The notes under the pieces: generated by a model
What the model saw: the letters and a program-made list of their open reading frames with translations, nothing else
Databases searched by the model: none
Told to the model about the DNA's origin: nothing
Shown: piece after piece, positions 1 to 9,005 of the stretch
How the letters are laid out: each line of letters starts with the position of its first letter
Position numbering within the stretch: position 1 is the first letter of the stretch
Source: Luteibacter aegosomatissinici
Lineage (GTDB): Bacteria; Pseudomonadota; Gammaproteobacteria; Xanthomonadales; Rhodanobacteraceae
Direction: 5' to 3'
Length of the DNA stretch: 64,000 bases
NCBI RefSeq assembly: GCF_023078495.1
Contig: NZ_CP095742.1
Coordinates: forward strand, 4,883,501 to 4,947,500
Made by a program: the position numbers and the translations under genes

Positions 1-1118
1 ACGGCGAGGTCGTACTGCGCGTCCTTGCCGGCCAGGTTGGCGCGGCGGCGGCCACCGTCGTAGATCGGCAGGCTCACCGCGGGCAGCACCTGCCAGAAGC
101 GCGCCGCCGACGAGAACAGGTTGTCCGAACCACCGGCGACCTGCGCGGCGAGCACGCCCAGGGTCACGTTGGGCAGGAACTCCTTCTTCGCCGAATCGAT
201 ATCCTTCGCGGCGGCTTCAACGCGCCAGCGCGCGGCGACCAGGTCGGCGCGGTGGCCGAGGATATCGGCAGGCACGTTGGCCGGTACGGCGATCGCGGCA
301 GGCTGCAGGGTGGTGGGACGGCCGATGTCGATACCGCGATCCGGGCCCTTGCCCAGCAGTACGCTGAGCGAGGTACGCGCGGAGTCGATCGCGCGCTGGG
401 CCACCGCCATTTCGCGCTCGGCGGATGCGACTTCGCTATCTGACTGCTTCACCTGGATCTGGTTATCCACGCCGGCGGCAACGCGCTGCTTGGTCAGGTC
501 ACGCGAGGCACGGCTGCGGTCCAGCTCGGCCTTCGCCACGTCCATCTGGTCGAATGCGTAACCCAGCTGCACGTAGGCGCGGGTGACGTTGGTCGAGATC
601 TCGATGCGGGCGGCGCGGGCGTCCACTTCGGCGGCACGCTGCGAGCCCACGGCGGCTTCGAACGCATCGCGCTTGCCGCCCCACAGGTCCAGGTCCCAGT
701 TGAAGTTGCCGTAGCCGTACTTCGTCCAGCTGAAGTGACCGAGTTCGTTACCGACCAGGCCCTGCGGCAGGTGCGCGCCGGCCGCGCCGCCACCCACGTT
801 GAAGGTGGGATCGCGGTTGGCGTCGGCCGCACCGGCCTGCGCCTGGGCCTGGCGCACGCGCGCATCGGCGGCCGCCAGGTTCGGGTTGTCCTTCAGCGCT
901 TCTTCGATCAGGCCGGACAGGCGGGCATCGCCCAGCCCCGTCCACCAGTCGGCCGCCGGCCACGCGGACGTGGCGCCTTCGCCCTTGGCGAGGCTCTGCT
1001 CGGCGTGGAGGGTGGCCGGGTCGGTCAGGTGGCCCTGCGTTTCCAGTCCGCGGCTGGTGACGCAGCCGGAAAGGACGAAGGCGGCACCGATGGCCGCCAC
1101 GAGAGTGTGCAGACGCAT
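1..1118 (-). CDS. Outer-membrane efflux lipoprotein, OprM/NodT family (3' end off the window)
   Basis: Reading leftward from ATG at 1118 gives a lipoprotein signal (MRLHTLVAAIGAAFVLSGC, lipobox LSGC, Cys19) followed by about 350 residues typical of the outer-membrane factor of RND/EmrAB pumps: long helices, residues such as NPNLAAADARVRQA and a second copy of the repeat with RADLVAARWRVEAA. These proteins form the TolC-like trimeric channel linking the pump to the outside. The gene starts 24 bp after the MarR-type gene ends, so it is probably the first structural gene of a marR-led drug efflux operon whose HlyD and inner-membrane parts would lie to the left. The stop codon is outside the window. 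Family assignment is firm; the exported substrate is unknown. Confidence 0.9.
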   Translation of the reverse strand, partial: MRLHTLVAAIGAAFVLSGCVTSRGLETQGHLTDPATLHAEQSLAKGEGATSAWPAADWWTGLGDARLSGLIEEALKDNPNLAAADARVRQAQAQAGAADANRDPTFNVGGGAAGAHLPQGLVGNELGHFSWTKYGYGNFNWDLDLWGGKRDAFEAAVGSQRAAEVDARAARIEISTNVTRAYVQLGYAFDQMDVAKAELDRSRASRDLTKQRVAAGVDNQIQVKQSDSEVASAEREMAVAQRAIDSARTSLSVLLGKGPDRGIDIGRPTTLQPAAIAVPANVPADILGHRADLVAARWRVEAAAKDIDSAKKEFLPNVTLGVLAAQVAGGSDNLFSSAARFWQVLPAVSLPIYDGGRRRANLAGKDAQYDLA

Positions 1119-1142
1119 GCGTTTTGCCTCAGGTTTTTTAGA

Positions 1143-1601
1143 TCAGTTCTTGTCGCGCAGCACGCAGAGCACGCGCTGCAGGTAATCGAGTAGCTGGCTG
1201 CGTTCTTCCGCTGACAGATCCTTCTGCGCGCGCTCGAGCGTGGCGACATTGCTTTCGTGCAGGTGGCGCCAAAGCGCCAGGCCGGCCTCGGTGAGGTCGA
1301 TGCGCAGCGCGCGGCGGTCCTGCTCATGCGGCTGGCGGCGCAGGTAACCCTTGGCTTCCAGCTGGTCCAGCTGGCGGGTCATGGCGCCGCCATCCAGGTC
1401 CACGGCACGGGCCAGCTCGGTGGCCGTCATCGGGCCCATGTTGGCGAGGCGCTTGAGCACGTGGAACTGGGTGAACTTCAGGTCGGCGCCCAGCGCAGCC
1501 AGGTCCGCCTCGATGGCCCGTACGATTTCGCCGCGGACCATGCCGATGAGGGCGCCGAGGCTATCGCGGCCGTCCGGGGAAATGCACAGGTTGGTATTCA
1601 T
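1143..1601 (-). CDS. MarR family transcriptional regulator
   Basis: 152-aa winged-helix regulator. Residues about 35-110 carry the MarR DNA-binding domain (TATELARAVDLDGGAMTRQL, then the wing with DRRALRIDLTEAG). MarR proteins are usually repressors of the efflux genes beside them and are released by phenolic or lipophilic ligands. The next gene in the same direction is an outer-membrane efflux factor, so local control of a drug pump is the likely job. I chose ATG 1601 rather than longer in-frame starts because the longer form would read through a clear sigma70-like promoter; the ATG sits 8 nt after its -10 element, so the message may be leaderless. Confidence 0.9.
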   Translation of the reverse strand: MNTNLCISPDGRDSLGALIGMVRGEIVRAIEADLAALGADLKFTQFHVLKRLANMGPMTATELARAVDLDGGAMTRQLDQLEAKGYLRRQPHEQDRRALRIDLTEAGLALWRHLHESNVATLERAQKDLSAEERSQLLDYLQRVLCVLRDKN

Positions 1602-1642
1602 AGCCGCGCATTCTATTGCCTCAAGATTAATTGTCAAGGCAA
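1602..1642 (-). promoter_or_regulatory. Promoter and probable autoregulatory operator of the MarR-type gene
   Basis: On the minus strand a perfect -35 TTGACA (1637-1632) is followed after 16 nt by TAGAAT (1615-1610). An inverted repeat TTGCCT / AGGCAA (1616-1621 and 1637-1642) brackets the spacer, where a repressor would block RNA polymerase. Position and symmetry are seen directly; MarR binding is inference. Confidence 0.6.
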
Positions 1643-1677
1643 ATATACCGGCGTCATATATTTTCGGCTTGGCGGAT

Positions 1678-1920
1678 CTACTCCTCGTCGGCCAGTAGGG
1701 CGGCCAGGGCGGGGTCACGGATGTCGAAAAGGTCGAACACACCCAGGGCCCGGAGGGTGGGCAGCTGGGCCAGCAGGCGTGGCTCCAGGCGGCGCCGCTG
1801 CTCCTCAGGCGTTGTGGCATCCAGCATGGCGTGGGCGCAGGCGACGAACGTGACCAGCGCATCGCCGGCGGCGGTGTCGTCGCGGAGTTCTGAAAAATCG
1901 GTGGTGACGAGGCGGATCAT
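1678..1920 (-). CDS. Small hypothetical protein, 80 aa
   Basis: The ORF starts with a strong ribosome site (GGAGGT four bases before ATG 1920) and ends 76 bp before the MarR-type gene in the same direction. The product is acidic and leucine/alanine rich, without signal peptide or membrane segment; the last third reads like two short amphipathic helices (LGVFDLFDIRDPALAALLADEE). I do not recognise a family. Codon use matches its neighbours, which together with the ribosome site makes it a credible gene. It is divergent from the AraC-type regulator and could be its target. Confidence 0.6.
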   Translation of the reverse strand: MIRLVTTDFSELRDDTAAGDALVTFVACAHAMLDATTPEEQRRRLEPRLLAQLPTLRALGVFDLFDIRDPALAALLADEE

Positions 1921-1922
1921 GG

Positions 1923-1943
1923 GGACCTCCGGCGTCGAGGTCC
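1923..1943 (-). promoter_or_regulatory. Inverted repeat covering the ribosome-binding site of the 80-aa gene
   Basis: On the minus strand GGACCTC (1943-1937) pairs perfectly with GAGGTCC (1929-1923) across 7 nt. The second arm contains the Shine-Dalgarno sequence and ends two bases before the ATG, so the folded transcript would hide it. Function is inferred. Confidence 0.4.
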
Positions 1944-2015
1944 GGCACGCGGGCTGTCGGCGGATGCCGCGCGCGGGACAGTTACTTGGGGATGCAAATG
2001 TTATACATGGACCCT

Positions 2016-2061
2016 ATCGGCCTGATATCGTTATCGGGCCAAATAGTGTCGAGATCCGGCC
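2016..2061 (+). promoter_or_regulatory. Three related direct repeats upstream of the AraC-type gene
   Basis: ATCGGCC (2016-2022), ATCGGGCC (2033-2040) and ATCCGGCC (2054-2061) lie 17 and 21 bp apart, directly upstream of the AraC start codon. Direct repeats spaced by about two helical turns are common AraC-family binding sites. No clear Shine-Dalgarno sequence precedes the gene. The role as operator is inference. Confidence 0.3.
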
Positions 2062-2064
2062 AAA

Positions 2065-2856
2065 ATGGAAAAATCTGAGTTCCATGAGATGTTCGACCGG
2101 GCCGATGGCCCGCCCCTGCTCGCCTACGCCATGGAGCGCGAAACGAGCCTGATGGAGATCGACTGGCACCAGCATGTGCGTGGCCAGTTTTTCTATGTAG
2201 AGCAGGGCCTTATCGTTACCCGAACAGACCGCGGCACCTACCTGTTGCCGCCGCATCGCGCGGGATGGATGCCGCCGGGCCTGATGCACACGGTGACGAT
2301 TTCGGGCCCCAGCCGGGCCTGGGGCGTGTTTGTATCGCCCGATGCCTCGCGCGGCCTCCCCGAGCACGCCTGCGTCGTCGGCGTGGATGACGTGTTCCGG
2401 GCTGTCGTGAAGCGCGTGGCGACCTGGGCGCCCGATGCGGACACGACCCCGGAGCGCGAGCGCCTGCTCGCCGTGCTGCTGGACGAGATCCGCCACGCGC
2501 CGGTGGAACGCATGCATCTGCCCATGCCCCTCGACCGGCGCCTGCGCCGCGTGGCCATGGCGATGGTGGAGCACCCGGAGGACACCCGCAGCATCGACGA
2601 GTGGGCGGCCTGGGCGGGCCTTTCCGTGCGCACGCTTACCCGGCTGTTCCGCGAGGAGACCCAGTGCAGCGTGGCGCAATGGCGGCAGACCGCCCGGCTC
2701 ACCCGGGCACTGGAACGCCTGGCCGAAGGCGAGGCCGTTGCCACGATCGCCGATTCGCTCGGCTACGCCACGCCCAGTGCGTTCGTCGCGATGTTCCGCA
2801 AGGCCTTCGGCGATACACCGGGGCGTTATCTGTCGCGCCAGGCGGCGGCTGCGTAA
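2065..2856 (+). CDS. AraC family transcriptional regulator with cupin sensor domain
   Basis: 263 aa. Residues about 15-130 form an AraC-type cupin (DWHQHVRGQFFYVEQG, then PPHRAGWMPPGLMHTV), the usual ligand pocket. Residues about 160-260 form the double helix-turn-helix: SIDEWAAWAGLSVRTLTRLF and, in the second unit, ATIADSLGYATPSAFVAMFR ending FGDTPGRYL, a textbook AraC signature. It is divergent from the 80-aa gene and convergent with the next gene (8 bp gap). Cupin-AraC proteins of this length often control neighbouring transport or detoxification genes, but no obvious target apart from the 80-aa gene is adjacent. The inducer cannot be read from sequence. Confidence 0.9.
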   Translation: MEKSEFHEMFDRADGPPLLAYAMERETSLMEIDWHQHVRGQFFYVEQGLIVTRTDRGTYLLPPHRAGWMPPGLMHTVTISGPSRAWGVFVSPDASRGLPEHACVVGVDDVFRAVVKRVATWAPDADTTPERERLLAVLLDEIRHAPVERMHLPMPLDRRLRRVAMAMVEHPEDTRSIDEWAAWAGLSVRTLTRLFREETQCSVAQWRQTARLTRALERLAEGEAVATIADSLGYATPSAFVAMFRKAFGDTPGRYLSRQAAAA

Positions 2857-2863
2857 GCGGGCA

Positions 2864-3193
2864 TCACTCCGCCACGGGCTTGCACATCCACAAGCCCTCG
2901 AACGTATACGGATCGCCGGAGTCGCGCGCGACCACATCCAGCGCGACCCGGCCGTACGTCCAGCCCTCGTGCTGGCTAGTCTCGCCAATGTCATGGCAGC
3001 CGCCGGCACGCTCGTAGGTGCCGGTTTCCGCGTTGGTCATCTCCGCTTCCTCCCGCTGGCATTGCACGAGCGCTTCCTCATGCGAGGGGAAGTTGTGGTT
3101 GCCGAATACGTAGCGCTCCGCACTGCATTGCGTGGCGGCGGTTGCGTTCGTGGCGGTAAGGCAAAGGGCGGCGGCAACGATAGAAAGACGCAT
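2864..3193 (-). CDS. Secreted small hypothetical protein, 109 aa
   Basis: The N-terminus is a clean Sec signal peptide (MRLSIVAAALCLTATNATAA) and the mature part of about 90 residues has four cysteines (near 23, 45, 65 and 104), which suggests two disulfides in the periplasm. Notable segments are CSAERYVFGNHNFPSHEEAL and RAGGCHDIGET. I do not recognise a family and assign no function. It lies tail to tail with the AraC-type gene and has a paired repeat 140 bp upstream of its start. Confidence 0.6.
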   Translation of the reverse strand: MRLSIVAAALCLTATNATAATQCSAERYVFGNHNFPSHEEALVQCQREEAEMTNAETGTYERAGGCHDIGETSQHEGWTYGRVALDVVARDSGDPYTFEGLWMCKPVAE

Positions 3194-3332
3194 GGGCAGG
3201 CTCCGGTACCAACAAGGGCCGACGAGCCTGCGGCGCGGCGTGGGCGAATGGAATCAGACTATTCTGAGAAATTCGGCCAATCGCTGTTCGCGTGATCGCG
3301 GTCACGCCCATCGGCACGCATGACGGCCAACG

Positions 3333-3427
3333 GTAGGAGCCCACCCTGTGGGCGACGCTGTTCGCGATATCGCGACCCGGCCTGTGGCGGTGTCGCGAAA
3401 GATGTCGCCCACAGGGTGGGCTCCTAC
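3333..3427. repeat. Paired REP palindrome (BIME-like), copy A1
   Basis: The left arm starts GTAGGAGCCCACCC and ends TGTGGGCGAC (24 bp); the right arm is its exact reverse complement at 3404-3427. The two are joined by a linker containing TTCGCGA, a central GGCCTGTGG and TCGCGAA. It lies 9 bp beyond the end of kdpE. It has no terminal direct repeats or gene and fits a non-autonomous REP pair. Confidence 0.9.
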
Positions 3428-3436
3428 ATACAGGGG

Positions 3437-4135
3437 CTAATTGGCCGGAAAACGGTAGCCTACGCCGGGTTCGGTCTTCAGCCAGCGCGGCGTCGTGGCG
3501 TCATCGCCCAGCTTCTGGCGCAGCTTGCCCATCACGATGCGCAGGTAGTGCGTGTCCTGCACATGGGTCGGGCCCCAGATGTCACGCAGGATCTGCTGCT
3601 GGCTCACCACGCGGCCGGGGTGGCGCACCAGCATGGACAGTACCGCGAACTCCTTGCGGGTCAGCGCGACCGCGGCGCCGTCGAGAAATACTTCACGCCG
3701 GGCCAGGTCCACAATCAGCGAGCCGTCATCGTAGCGCACGGGTGCCTCGGGCTCGCCCGCCTTCGCACCCTGGCGCAACAACACGCGCAGGCGTGCCATG
3801 AGCTCCTGGATGCCGAACGGCTTGGTCACGTAATCGTTGGCCCCGCTATCCAGGGCCTTGACCTTCTCCGTCTCCGCATCGCGCACGGAGAGCATCAGCA
3901 CCGGCACCTGGCTCCACGTGCGCAGCTCACGCAGTACATCGTGGCCTTCCATGTCCGGCAAGCCGATATCGAGCACGACCAGGTCGGGCGATTGCGTGGC
4001 CGCCAGGCCAAGGCCTTCGGCACCGTTGCTGGCGAGCACCACCTGGTAGCCCTCCGCGCGCAGGCCGATATCGAGGAAGCGGCGGATCTGCGCTTCGTCA
4101 TCGATCACCAGGACACGCGGGGCAGCAGGATTCAT
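3437..4135 (-). CDS. kdpE: KdpE, response regulator of the kdp potassium system
   Basis: 232-aa OmpR-class regulator. The receiver domain (1-120) has the acidic pair D12/D13, phospho-acceptor D56 in [13 protein letters not shown]83 and K105 in DYVTKPF. The winged helix (about 140-230) ends with [15 protein letters not shown] and the typical KdpE tail [12 protein letters not shown]. It is phosphorylated by KdpD and activates kdpFABC under potassium limitation or osmotic stress. The ATG overlaps the end of kdpD by 4 bp (ATGA), so the two are translationally coupled. Confidence 0.97.
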   Translation of the reverse strand: MNPAAPRVLVIDDEAQIRRFLDIGLRAEGYQVVLASNGAEGLGLAATQSPDLVVLDIGLPDMEGHDVLRELRTWSQVPVLMLSVRDAETEKVKALDSGANDYVTKPFGIQELMARLRVLLRQGAKAGEPEAPVRYDDGSLIVDLARREVFLDGAAVALTRKEFAVLSMLVRHPGRVVSQQQILRDIWGPTHVQDTHYLRIVMGKLRQKLGDDATTPRWLKTEPGVGYRFPAN

Positions 4136-6792
4136 GCGGTCTCTTCGGGCGGTGGTGGCAGGGGCAGCGAGACACGGATGGTCGTGCCATTGCCCGCGTG
4201 GGGCAAGGCCTCCACGGTGCCCCCGTGGGCGCCGACCATGCCGCGGCAGATGGCCAGGCCAAGACCGGTGCCCTGCTTACCGCGATCGCCACGCGATACC
4301 GAATAGAACATATCGAAGATCCGCGTGCGCTCGTCTTCGGGAATGCCGGGGCCGCGGTCCGACACATCCACCAGCAGGCGGCCGGCCTCGGTGCGCACGA
4401 TGACCCGGATCGCCTCATCCGGTGGCGAGAAGCGCGCCGCGTTTTCCAGGATGTTGAACAACGCCTGCTCGATCAGCGCCGGGTGCACGTGCAGCAGGAC
4501 GGTGTCGTGCGGCAGGTGCACGTCCACGCGCGTATCCGGGAAGAGCTTGCGCAGGCGCGCGACGGCTGCCGCGACGATTTCCCCCGCATCCACCCAGTCG
4601 CGGTTGAGCTTGAGCGTGCCGTGGCCAAGCCGGGTCATGTCCAGCAGGTTCTGGATGTACCGATCCAGCCGCTGGCCTTCGCCCAGGATCGCCTGGAGAA
4701 GCTCATGGCGCTCATCCGCAGGCAGTTGGGCGTCGTAGCTCAGCAGCGTGCCGGCCGAGCCGATCATCGATGCGAGCGGCGAGCGCAGGTCGTGCGATAC
4801 CGAGGAAAGCAGCGCACTGCGCAGGCGCTCGGTCTCGCCTTGCACGCGGGCGCTTTCCAGTTCCACCGCCAGCCGCGCGCGCTCAAGCGCCTGGGCAATA
4901 TCTTCGGCCATGGCCAGCGCGAGCCCACGACGGTCTGCGTCGGGCTCGCGTGCATTCAGCGGGAAGCGAAGCGCGGCGACGCCAGCGCGCCGTTGCTCGG
5001 TGCCGAGCGGCAGCATCCAGCACGAGGCGCCGTTGAGCGTATCGGTGTAACGGCCCGCCGGTTCGGCATGCGCTTCCGACCAGTCAGCCGCCGCGCGGTC
5101 CTGGGTGGATAGCGCGAATGCATCCGGGCTGGATACGACAACCTTCAGGTCCGCGCCGGCGTCGCGAGCCAGCATGGCGACCTCGGCATCCAGCGCGCGC
5201 GCCATGGCACGGGCGCCGGCGGTGCGGATACCTTCCGCGTCCGCACTGGTGGCGAGCTGCTGGCCAAGCGCCACCAGCGCCCGGCCTCGCACCTGCGCGG
5301 CACGCAATGACTGGACCTGGCCGGCCAGGCGCGTAGCAAGGCGGCTGCACACCAACGCAGCGACCAGGAACAACGTGACGGCCAGTACGTCGTCCGCGTT
5401 GGCGATGGCCAGCGTGTAGCGCGGCGGGGCGAAGAAGAAGTTGTAGCCGAGGAAGCAAAGGATGGCGGTGTATACCGCCACGGCCATGCGCGTGCGGGCC
5501 GCGACCACCAGCACGGTGGTGAGGAAGATCAGCGACAGGTTGGCGACGGACAGGAAACGATCGGCCACGAACGACAACGCCATGGCCACCGCCGTTGCCG
5601 CCGTCGCGAACAGGTATTCCCGGCGCGTACCGTTGCCGTTGGCGAAGCGCAGGCGGTGCCGCGCACGGGCCCGCTCGGCCGGTGTCGCCACGATGGTGAG
5701 TTCGAGGTGTGCGCCGCGGCGGAGCAACTGCTGGGTAAGCGACAAGCCAAGGCGGCGCGCGATGGGCCGCTCGCGCGTGCGGCCCACCACGATCTGGCCG
5801 ACCCCTTCGCGATCGGCCCAGGCCAGCAGCTCATCCGCGATCGCGTGGCCGCGCAGGATCACCGGCTCACCGCCAAGGCGGCGCGCCAGGCGCATGGCGG
5901 CATCCACCCGCTCGCGCCGTTCGCCGTCGACGCTACCCGTATCGACGAACAACACACTCCACGGGCCTCCGCGACGCTCGGCAATGCGCCGGGTCATGCG
6001 CACCAGGTACTCGCTTTGTGCATGGCCGTCGATCGCGGCCATGGTGCGGCGGCGTACCGGCATGGCGCCACCGCGGGCCAGCATGTGTTCGCGCAGGTCG
6101 CTGTCGACATGGTGGGCCACCGTTTCCACGGCGAGCTCACGCAACGCCGCGAGGTTGGTAGGCGAGAAGAACGCATCCAGCGCGACGGCTGCCGTTTCCG
6201 GTACGTACACCTTGCCCTGCTTCAGCCGGGTGATCAGCTCGCGCGGCGGCAGATCGATCAGGACGATATCGCGGGCGCGGTCCAGGAAGGCATCGGGCAC
6301 GGTTTCACGAACGGCCACGTTGGTGATACGGCGCACCTGGTCGTTGAGGCTTTCAAGGTGCTGCACGTTCAGCGCGGTGTACACCTCTATCCCGGCATCG
6401 AGCAGGTCGGCGATGTCCTGCCAGCGCCGGGTGTGCCTTCCGCCTGGCAGGTTGGTGTGTGGCAATTCATCGACCACCAGCACGGCTGGCTTGCGGGCCA
6501 GCGCGGCCTCCAGGTCGAACTCCTGGAACTCACGGCCCGCGTAGTGAACGGGCCGGGTCGGCAGGATCTCCATGCCTTCGAGCAAGGCGGCCGTCTCGGC
6601 GCGGCCGTGGGTCTCGACAAAGCCGATGACCACATCGATGCCCTGCCGGCGCAGGTCGCGCGCCGCCGAGAGCATGGCGTAGGTCTTGCCGACCCCGGGT
6701 GCCGCGCCGAGGAAGATCTTCAGGCGCTGCCCGCCGTCGCTGTTCACGGCGTTGAGCAAGGCATCGGCGCGGGCATCGCGGGAATCGGTCAT
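4132..6792 (-). CDS. kdpD: KdpD, potassium/turgor sensor histidine kinase
   Basis: 886 aa, the usual KdpD length. In order: N-terminal KdpD domain with Walker [10 protein letters not shown] (29-37) and the DELPHTN motif; a universal stress protein-like domain (about 250-370) that includes [13 protein letters not shown]; four membrane segments at about 395-485; a GAF-like region; and a kinase core with H667 in [15 protein letters not shown]-box [11 protein letters not shown] and G-boxes DRGPGIP and [11 protein letters not shown]. It senses external K+ and ionic state and phosphorylates KdpE. It starts 45 bp beyond a paired repeat that separates it from kdpC. Confidence 0.97.
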   Translation of the reverse strand: MTDSRDARADALLNAVNSDGGQRLKIFLGAAPGVGKTYAMLSAARDLRRQGIDVVIGFVETHGRAETAALLEGMEILPTRPVHYAGREFQEFDLEAALARKPAVLVVDELPHTNLPGGRHTRRWQDIADLLDAGIEVYTALNVQHLESLNDQVRRITNVAVRETVPDAFLDRARDIVLIDLPPRELITRLKQGKVYVPETAAVALDAFFSPTNLAALRELAVETVAHHVDSDLREHMLARGGAMPVRRRTMAAIDGHAQSEYLVRMTRRIAERRGGPWSVLFVDTGSVDGERRERVDAAMRLARRLGGEPVILRGHAIADELLAWADREGVGQIVVGRTRERPIARRLGLSLTQQLLRRGAHLELTIVATPAERARARHRLRFANGNGTRREYLFATAATAVAMALSFVADRFLSVANLSLIFLTTVLVVAARTRMAVAVYTAILCFLGYNFFFAPPRYTLAIANADDVLAVTLFLVAALVCSRLATRLAGQVQSLRAAQVRGRALVALGQQLATSADAEGIRTAGARAMARALDAEVAMLARDAGADLKVVVSSPDAFALSTQDRAAADWSEAHAEPAGRYTDTLNGASCWMLPLGTEQRRAGVAALRFPLNAREPDADRRGLALAMAEDIAQALERARLAVELESARVQGETERLRSALLSSVSHDLRSPLASMIGSAGTLLSYDAQLPADERHELLQAILGEGQRLDRYIQNLLDMTRLGHGTLKLNRDWVDAGEIVAAAVARLRKLFPDTRVDVHLPHDTVLLHVHPALIEQALFNILENAARFSPPDEAIRVIVRTEAGRLLVDVSDRGPGIPEDERTRIFDMFYSVSRGDRGKQGTGLGLAICRGMVGAHGGTVEALPHAGNGTTIRVSLPLPPPPEETA

Positions 6793-6836
6793 GGGGCGAA
6801 CGATACAGGGTGGAGGTAATGACGTGACCGCGTTCC

Positions 6837-6932
6837 GTAGGAGCCCACCCTGTGGGCGACATCGTTTGGCGATGGGGAAACAGGACCTGTGGCCTCTACG
6901 CGAACGGCGTCGCCCACAGGGTGGGCTCCTAC
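6837..6932. repeat. Paired REP palindrome, copy A2, between kdpC and kdpD
   Basis: Arms of 24 bp identical to copy A1 at 6837-6860 and 6909-6932. The linker carries the family centre CAGGACCTGTGGCC. It sits 10 bp after the kdpC stop and 44 bp before the kdpD start, in the middle of what is otherwise one operon. Confidence 0.9.
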
Positions 6933-6942
6933 CGGTCGGTGG

Positions 6943-7518
6943 TTACCGTGCCGCCGCATCCAGTGCGAGATTCAGCTCCAGCACATTGACCCGCGGCTCG
7001 CCCAGGGCGCCAAGCTGGCGCCCCTTCGTATTCGCCGCCACGAGCTCGCGGACCTTGCCCGCATCCATATGCCGTGCAGCAGCCACACGCCCCACCTGGT
7101 ACTCGGCCGCGGCCGGGCTGATCTCCGGATCCAGGCCACTGCCCGAGGCCGTCACAATATCCACGGGTACCGGCGCCGTATTAGCTGGATCCGCCGCCCT
7201 CAGCGCGGCGATACGCTGCTTCACCGCCTCGGTCAGCGCCGGGTTCGACGGGCCCTGGTTGGAGCCGCTAGACGCGCCACCGTTATAGGGATCCGGCGTG
7301 GTTGCCGAAGGACGGCCCCAGAAATAACCCGGCGCCGTGAAGGTCTGGCCGATCAGCGACGAACCCACCACCTTGCCGTCGCGTTCCACCAGGCTGCCGC
7401 CCGCTTTATTCGCGAACAGCAGGTGCCCAAGTCCGCCGACGACGGCGGGGTACGCGACGCCGGTGACGGCCGTAAGCAGGAGCAGGAGAACAAGCGCGTT
7501 GCGCAGCAGGGTGCCCAT
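6943..7518 (-). CDS. kdpC: KdpC, subunit of the KdpFABC potassium pump
   Basis: 191 aa. One N-terminal membrane helix ([21 protein letters not shown]), then the periplasmic domain with conserved KdpC segments: [27 protein letters not shown] split by [30 protein letters not shown], and the C-terminal [16 protein letters not shown]. KdpC acts as a catalytic chaperone that raises nucleotide affinity of KdpB. In most bacteria kdpC directly follows kdpB; here two other genes lie between them, and kdpC follows the porin gene by 12 bp. Confidence 0.97.
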   Translation of the reverse strand: MGTLLRNALVLLLLLTAVTGVAYPAVVGGLGHLLFANKAGGSLVERDGKVVGSSLIGQTFTAPGYFWGRPSATTPDPYNGGASSGSNQGPSNPALTEAVKQRIAALRAADPANTAPVPVDIVTASGSGLDPEISPAAAEYQVGRVAAARHMDAGKVRELVAANTKGRQLGALGEPRVNVLELNLALDAAAR

Positions 7519-7530
7519 GGTGAGCCTCCG

Positions 7531-8949
7531 TCAGTAATGCCAGATGGCGTCGACCAGCGCGGTGAGCTGGTAATCCTTGTTGCCCTTGTCGTACGCCGAT
7601 GCGTCGTACGAGCGCTCGTAGCGCACCTCGGGGCGGATCTCCAGGTCGGGGCTGACCCAGTGGGTCATGCCGAGCGTGTGCGAGGTGTAACGCGTGGCGA
7701 AGCCCGTGCGCTGCCCCTTCTGGTCGTTGTACCACTCGTTGCGGAACGAGAACATGTTGGTTGGGTTGATCTCGACGTTGATGTAGTTCACCACGCCGTA
7801 TTCGGCCGCCTTGCCCGGCAGCGGCGACGAGGCGACGACACCCGGCTCGCCACCCGGACCGAACCCGGCGATGTTGCGCCCGTACATGTAATAGCCCTCG
7901 GTGAGGATGTGCACCTTCTCGCTGAAGCGGTGGCCCCACGTGGTCACGTACATCTGCACGTTGTTGTAGTTGTAATCCGACGAGTTGAAACTGTTCACGC
8001 ACGGATACAGCATGTCGTTGTTATCCGCCGACACCCAGCGCACGCACGCCTGCAGCGTGGGCCGCGAGCTGTGGTTCCATATCGCCGTATCGTTGCCGCC
8101 GTTCACGCCCAGCTGCAGGGTCCACTGCTGGCTGAGCCGCGTGGTGGTCATGATGCCCATCTGGGTATACGGATCCACCGTGTACAGCACCGAGTGGGTC
8201 ACCAGGTAGTTGTTGGGCGAGAACTGCGCTTCGATATCGGGTAGCGACAGGTAACGGCCGATGCGTACCACCATGCCCTCGGCCACCCACGGGATGTAGA
8301 TATCCCCGTAGAACAGCATGGGGTCGTAGCCATAGGTTTTGCCGTTCAACGCTTCGCCAGCACGCGGGTTGTTCAGCAGCTGGTTGCTGAGCACGCCCTT
8401 CATCGTGGTGTAGTGGTAGTCGTACCCGTACAGGTTATCCAGGTGGAAGCCCCAGTCCAGGTGATCGGTCTGCACAGTGTCGGGAATGCGCTCGATACGT
8501 AGCAACGCCTGGTTGAACTCCACGCGGTTGGGGCGGGTGGCGTAGGAGAGCGGGTAGTTCGAATGCGCCGAGCTGCTGATGTTCATCGACGGGTTGATCC
8601 AGCCGTACACCTCGATGCGGTTGTCCTTCATCCACTTGCCGAGGGCATTGCATGCCATGGCCTTTTCCAGCGGGTACTGCGAATTCAGGTTCGGCACGCC
8701 GATCGGGTAGGCCACGCCACCGAGCTGCCATTCCGCCGAGGGGAACGGCGGTGACGGGAACGACGAGGGCATGGCACGGCGTGCCGGCGCCGGAGCGTTG
8801 GGATCGGCCGGCTGGGCATCTTCGCGATACGCGGCGGCAAGACGGGTACCGAACCCCTGGGAACAGTCATCACTGCTGGCGGCGAGCACCCTGGAAACCG
8901 GGGCGATCGCAAGCAGGGCGGCAAGACAGGCATAACGAGTGGTGCGCAT
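7531..8949 (-). CDS. Outer-membrane beta-barrel porin embedded in the kdp operon (BBP2/OmpL-like)
   Basis: 472 aa from ATG 8949, chosen because GAGGGACGG precedes it and a Sec signal peptide follows at once (MRTTRYACLAALLAIAPVSR, then VLA). An alternative ATG at 9006 overlaps the upstream stop by one base. The mature protein is rich in aromatic and polar alternating strands (for example VNYINVEINPTNMFSFRNEW, DYQLTALVDAIWHY with terminal Tyr) and resembles the putative beta-barrel porin-2 family (PF07642). It should let small solutes cross the outer membrane. It lies 12 bp before kdpC, so co-expression with the potassium pump is likely. Barrel assignment is strong; ion selectivity is unknown. 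Confidence 0.8.
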   Translation of the reverse strand: MRTTRYACLAALLAIAPVSRVLAASSDDCSQGFGTRLAAAYREDAQPADPNAPAPARRAMPSSFPSPPFPSAEWQLGGVAYPIGVPNLNSQYPLEKAMACNALGKWMKDNRIEVYGWINPSMNISSSAHSNYPLSYATRPNRVEFNQALLRIERIPDTVQTDHLDWGFHLDNLYGYDYHYTTMKGVLSNQLLNNPRAGEALNGKTYGYDPMLFYGDIYIPWVAEGMVVRIGRYLSLPDIEAQFSPNNYLVTHSVLYTVDPYTQMGIMTTTRLSQQWTLQLGVNGGNDTAIWNHSSRPTLQACVRWVSADNNDMLYPCVNSFNSSDYNYNNVQMYVTTWGHRFSEKVHILTEGYYMYGRNIAGFGPGGEPGVVASSPLPGKAAEYGVVNYINVEINPTNMFSFRNEWYNDQKGQRTGFATRYTSHTLGMTHWVSPDLEIRPEVRYERSYDASAYDKGNKDYQLTALVDAIWHY

Positions 8950-9005
8950 GGTGAACCGTCCCTCGCGGGACGCCTTGTGTGGGTGTGTGTGATGGTGCGG
9001 AAGCA

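Noticed and set aside
3333-3427. Reading the GTAGGAGCCC palindromes as ordinary rho-independent terminators
   Set aside because: No T-runs follow either arm, the sequence is conserved between unrelated gene ends, and one overlaps a stop codon. They may still affect transcript ends.
4198-5112. A 304-aa open frame antisense to kdpD
   Set aside because: kdpD is complete and highly conserved in sense.
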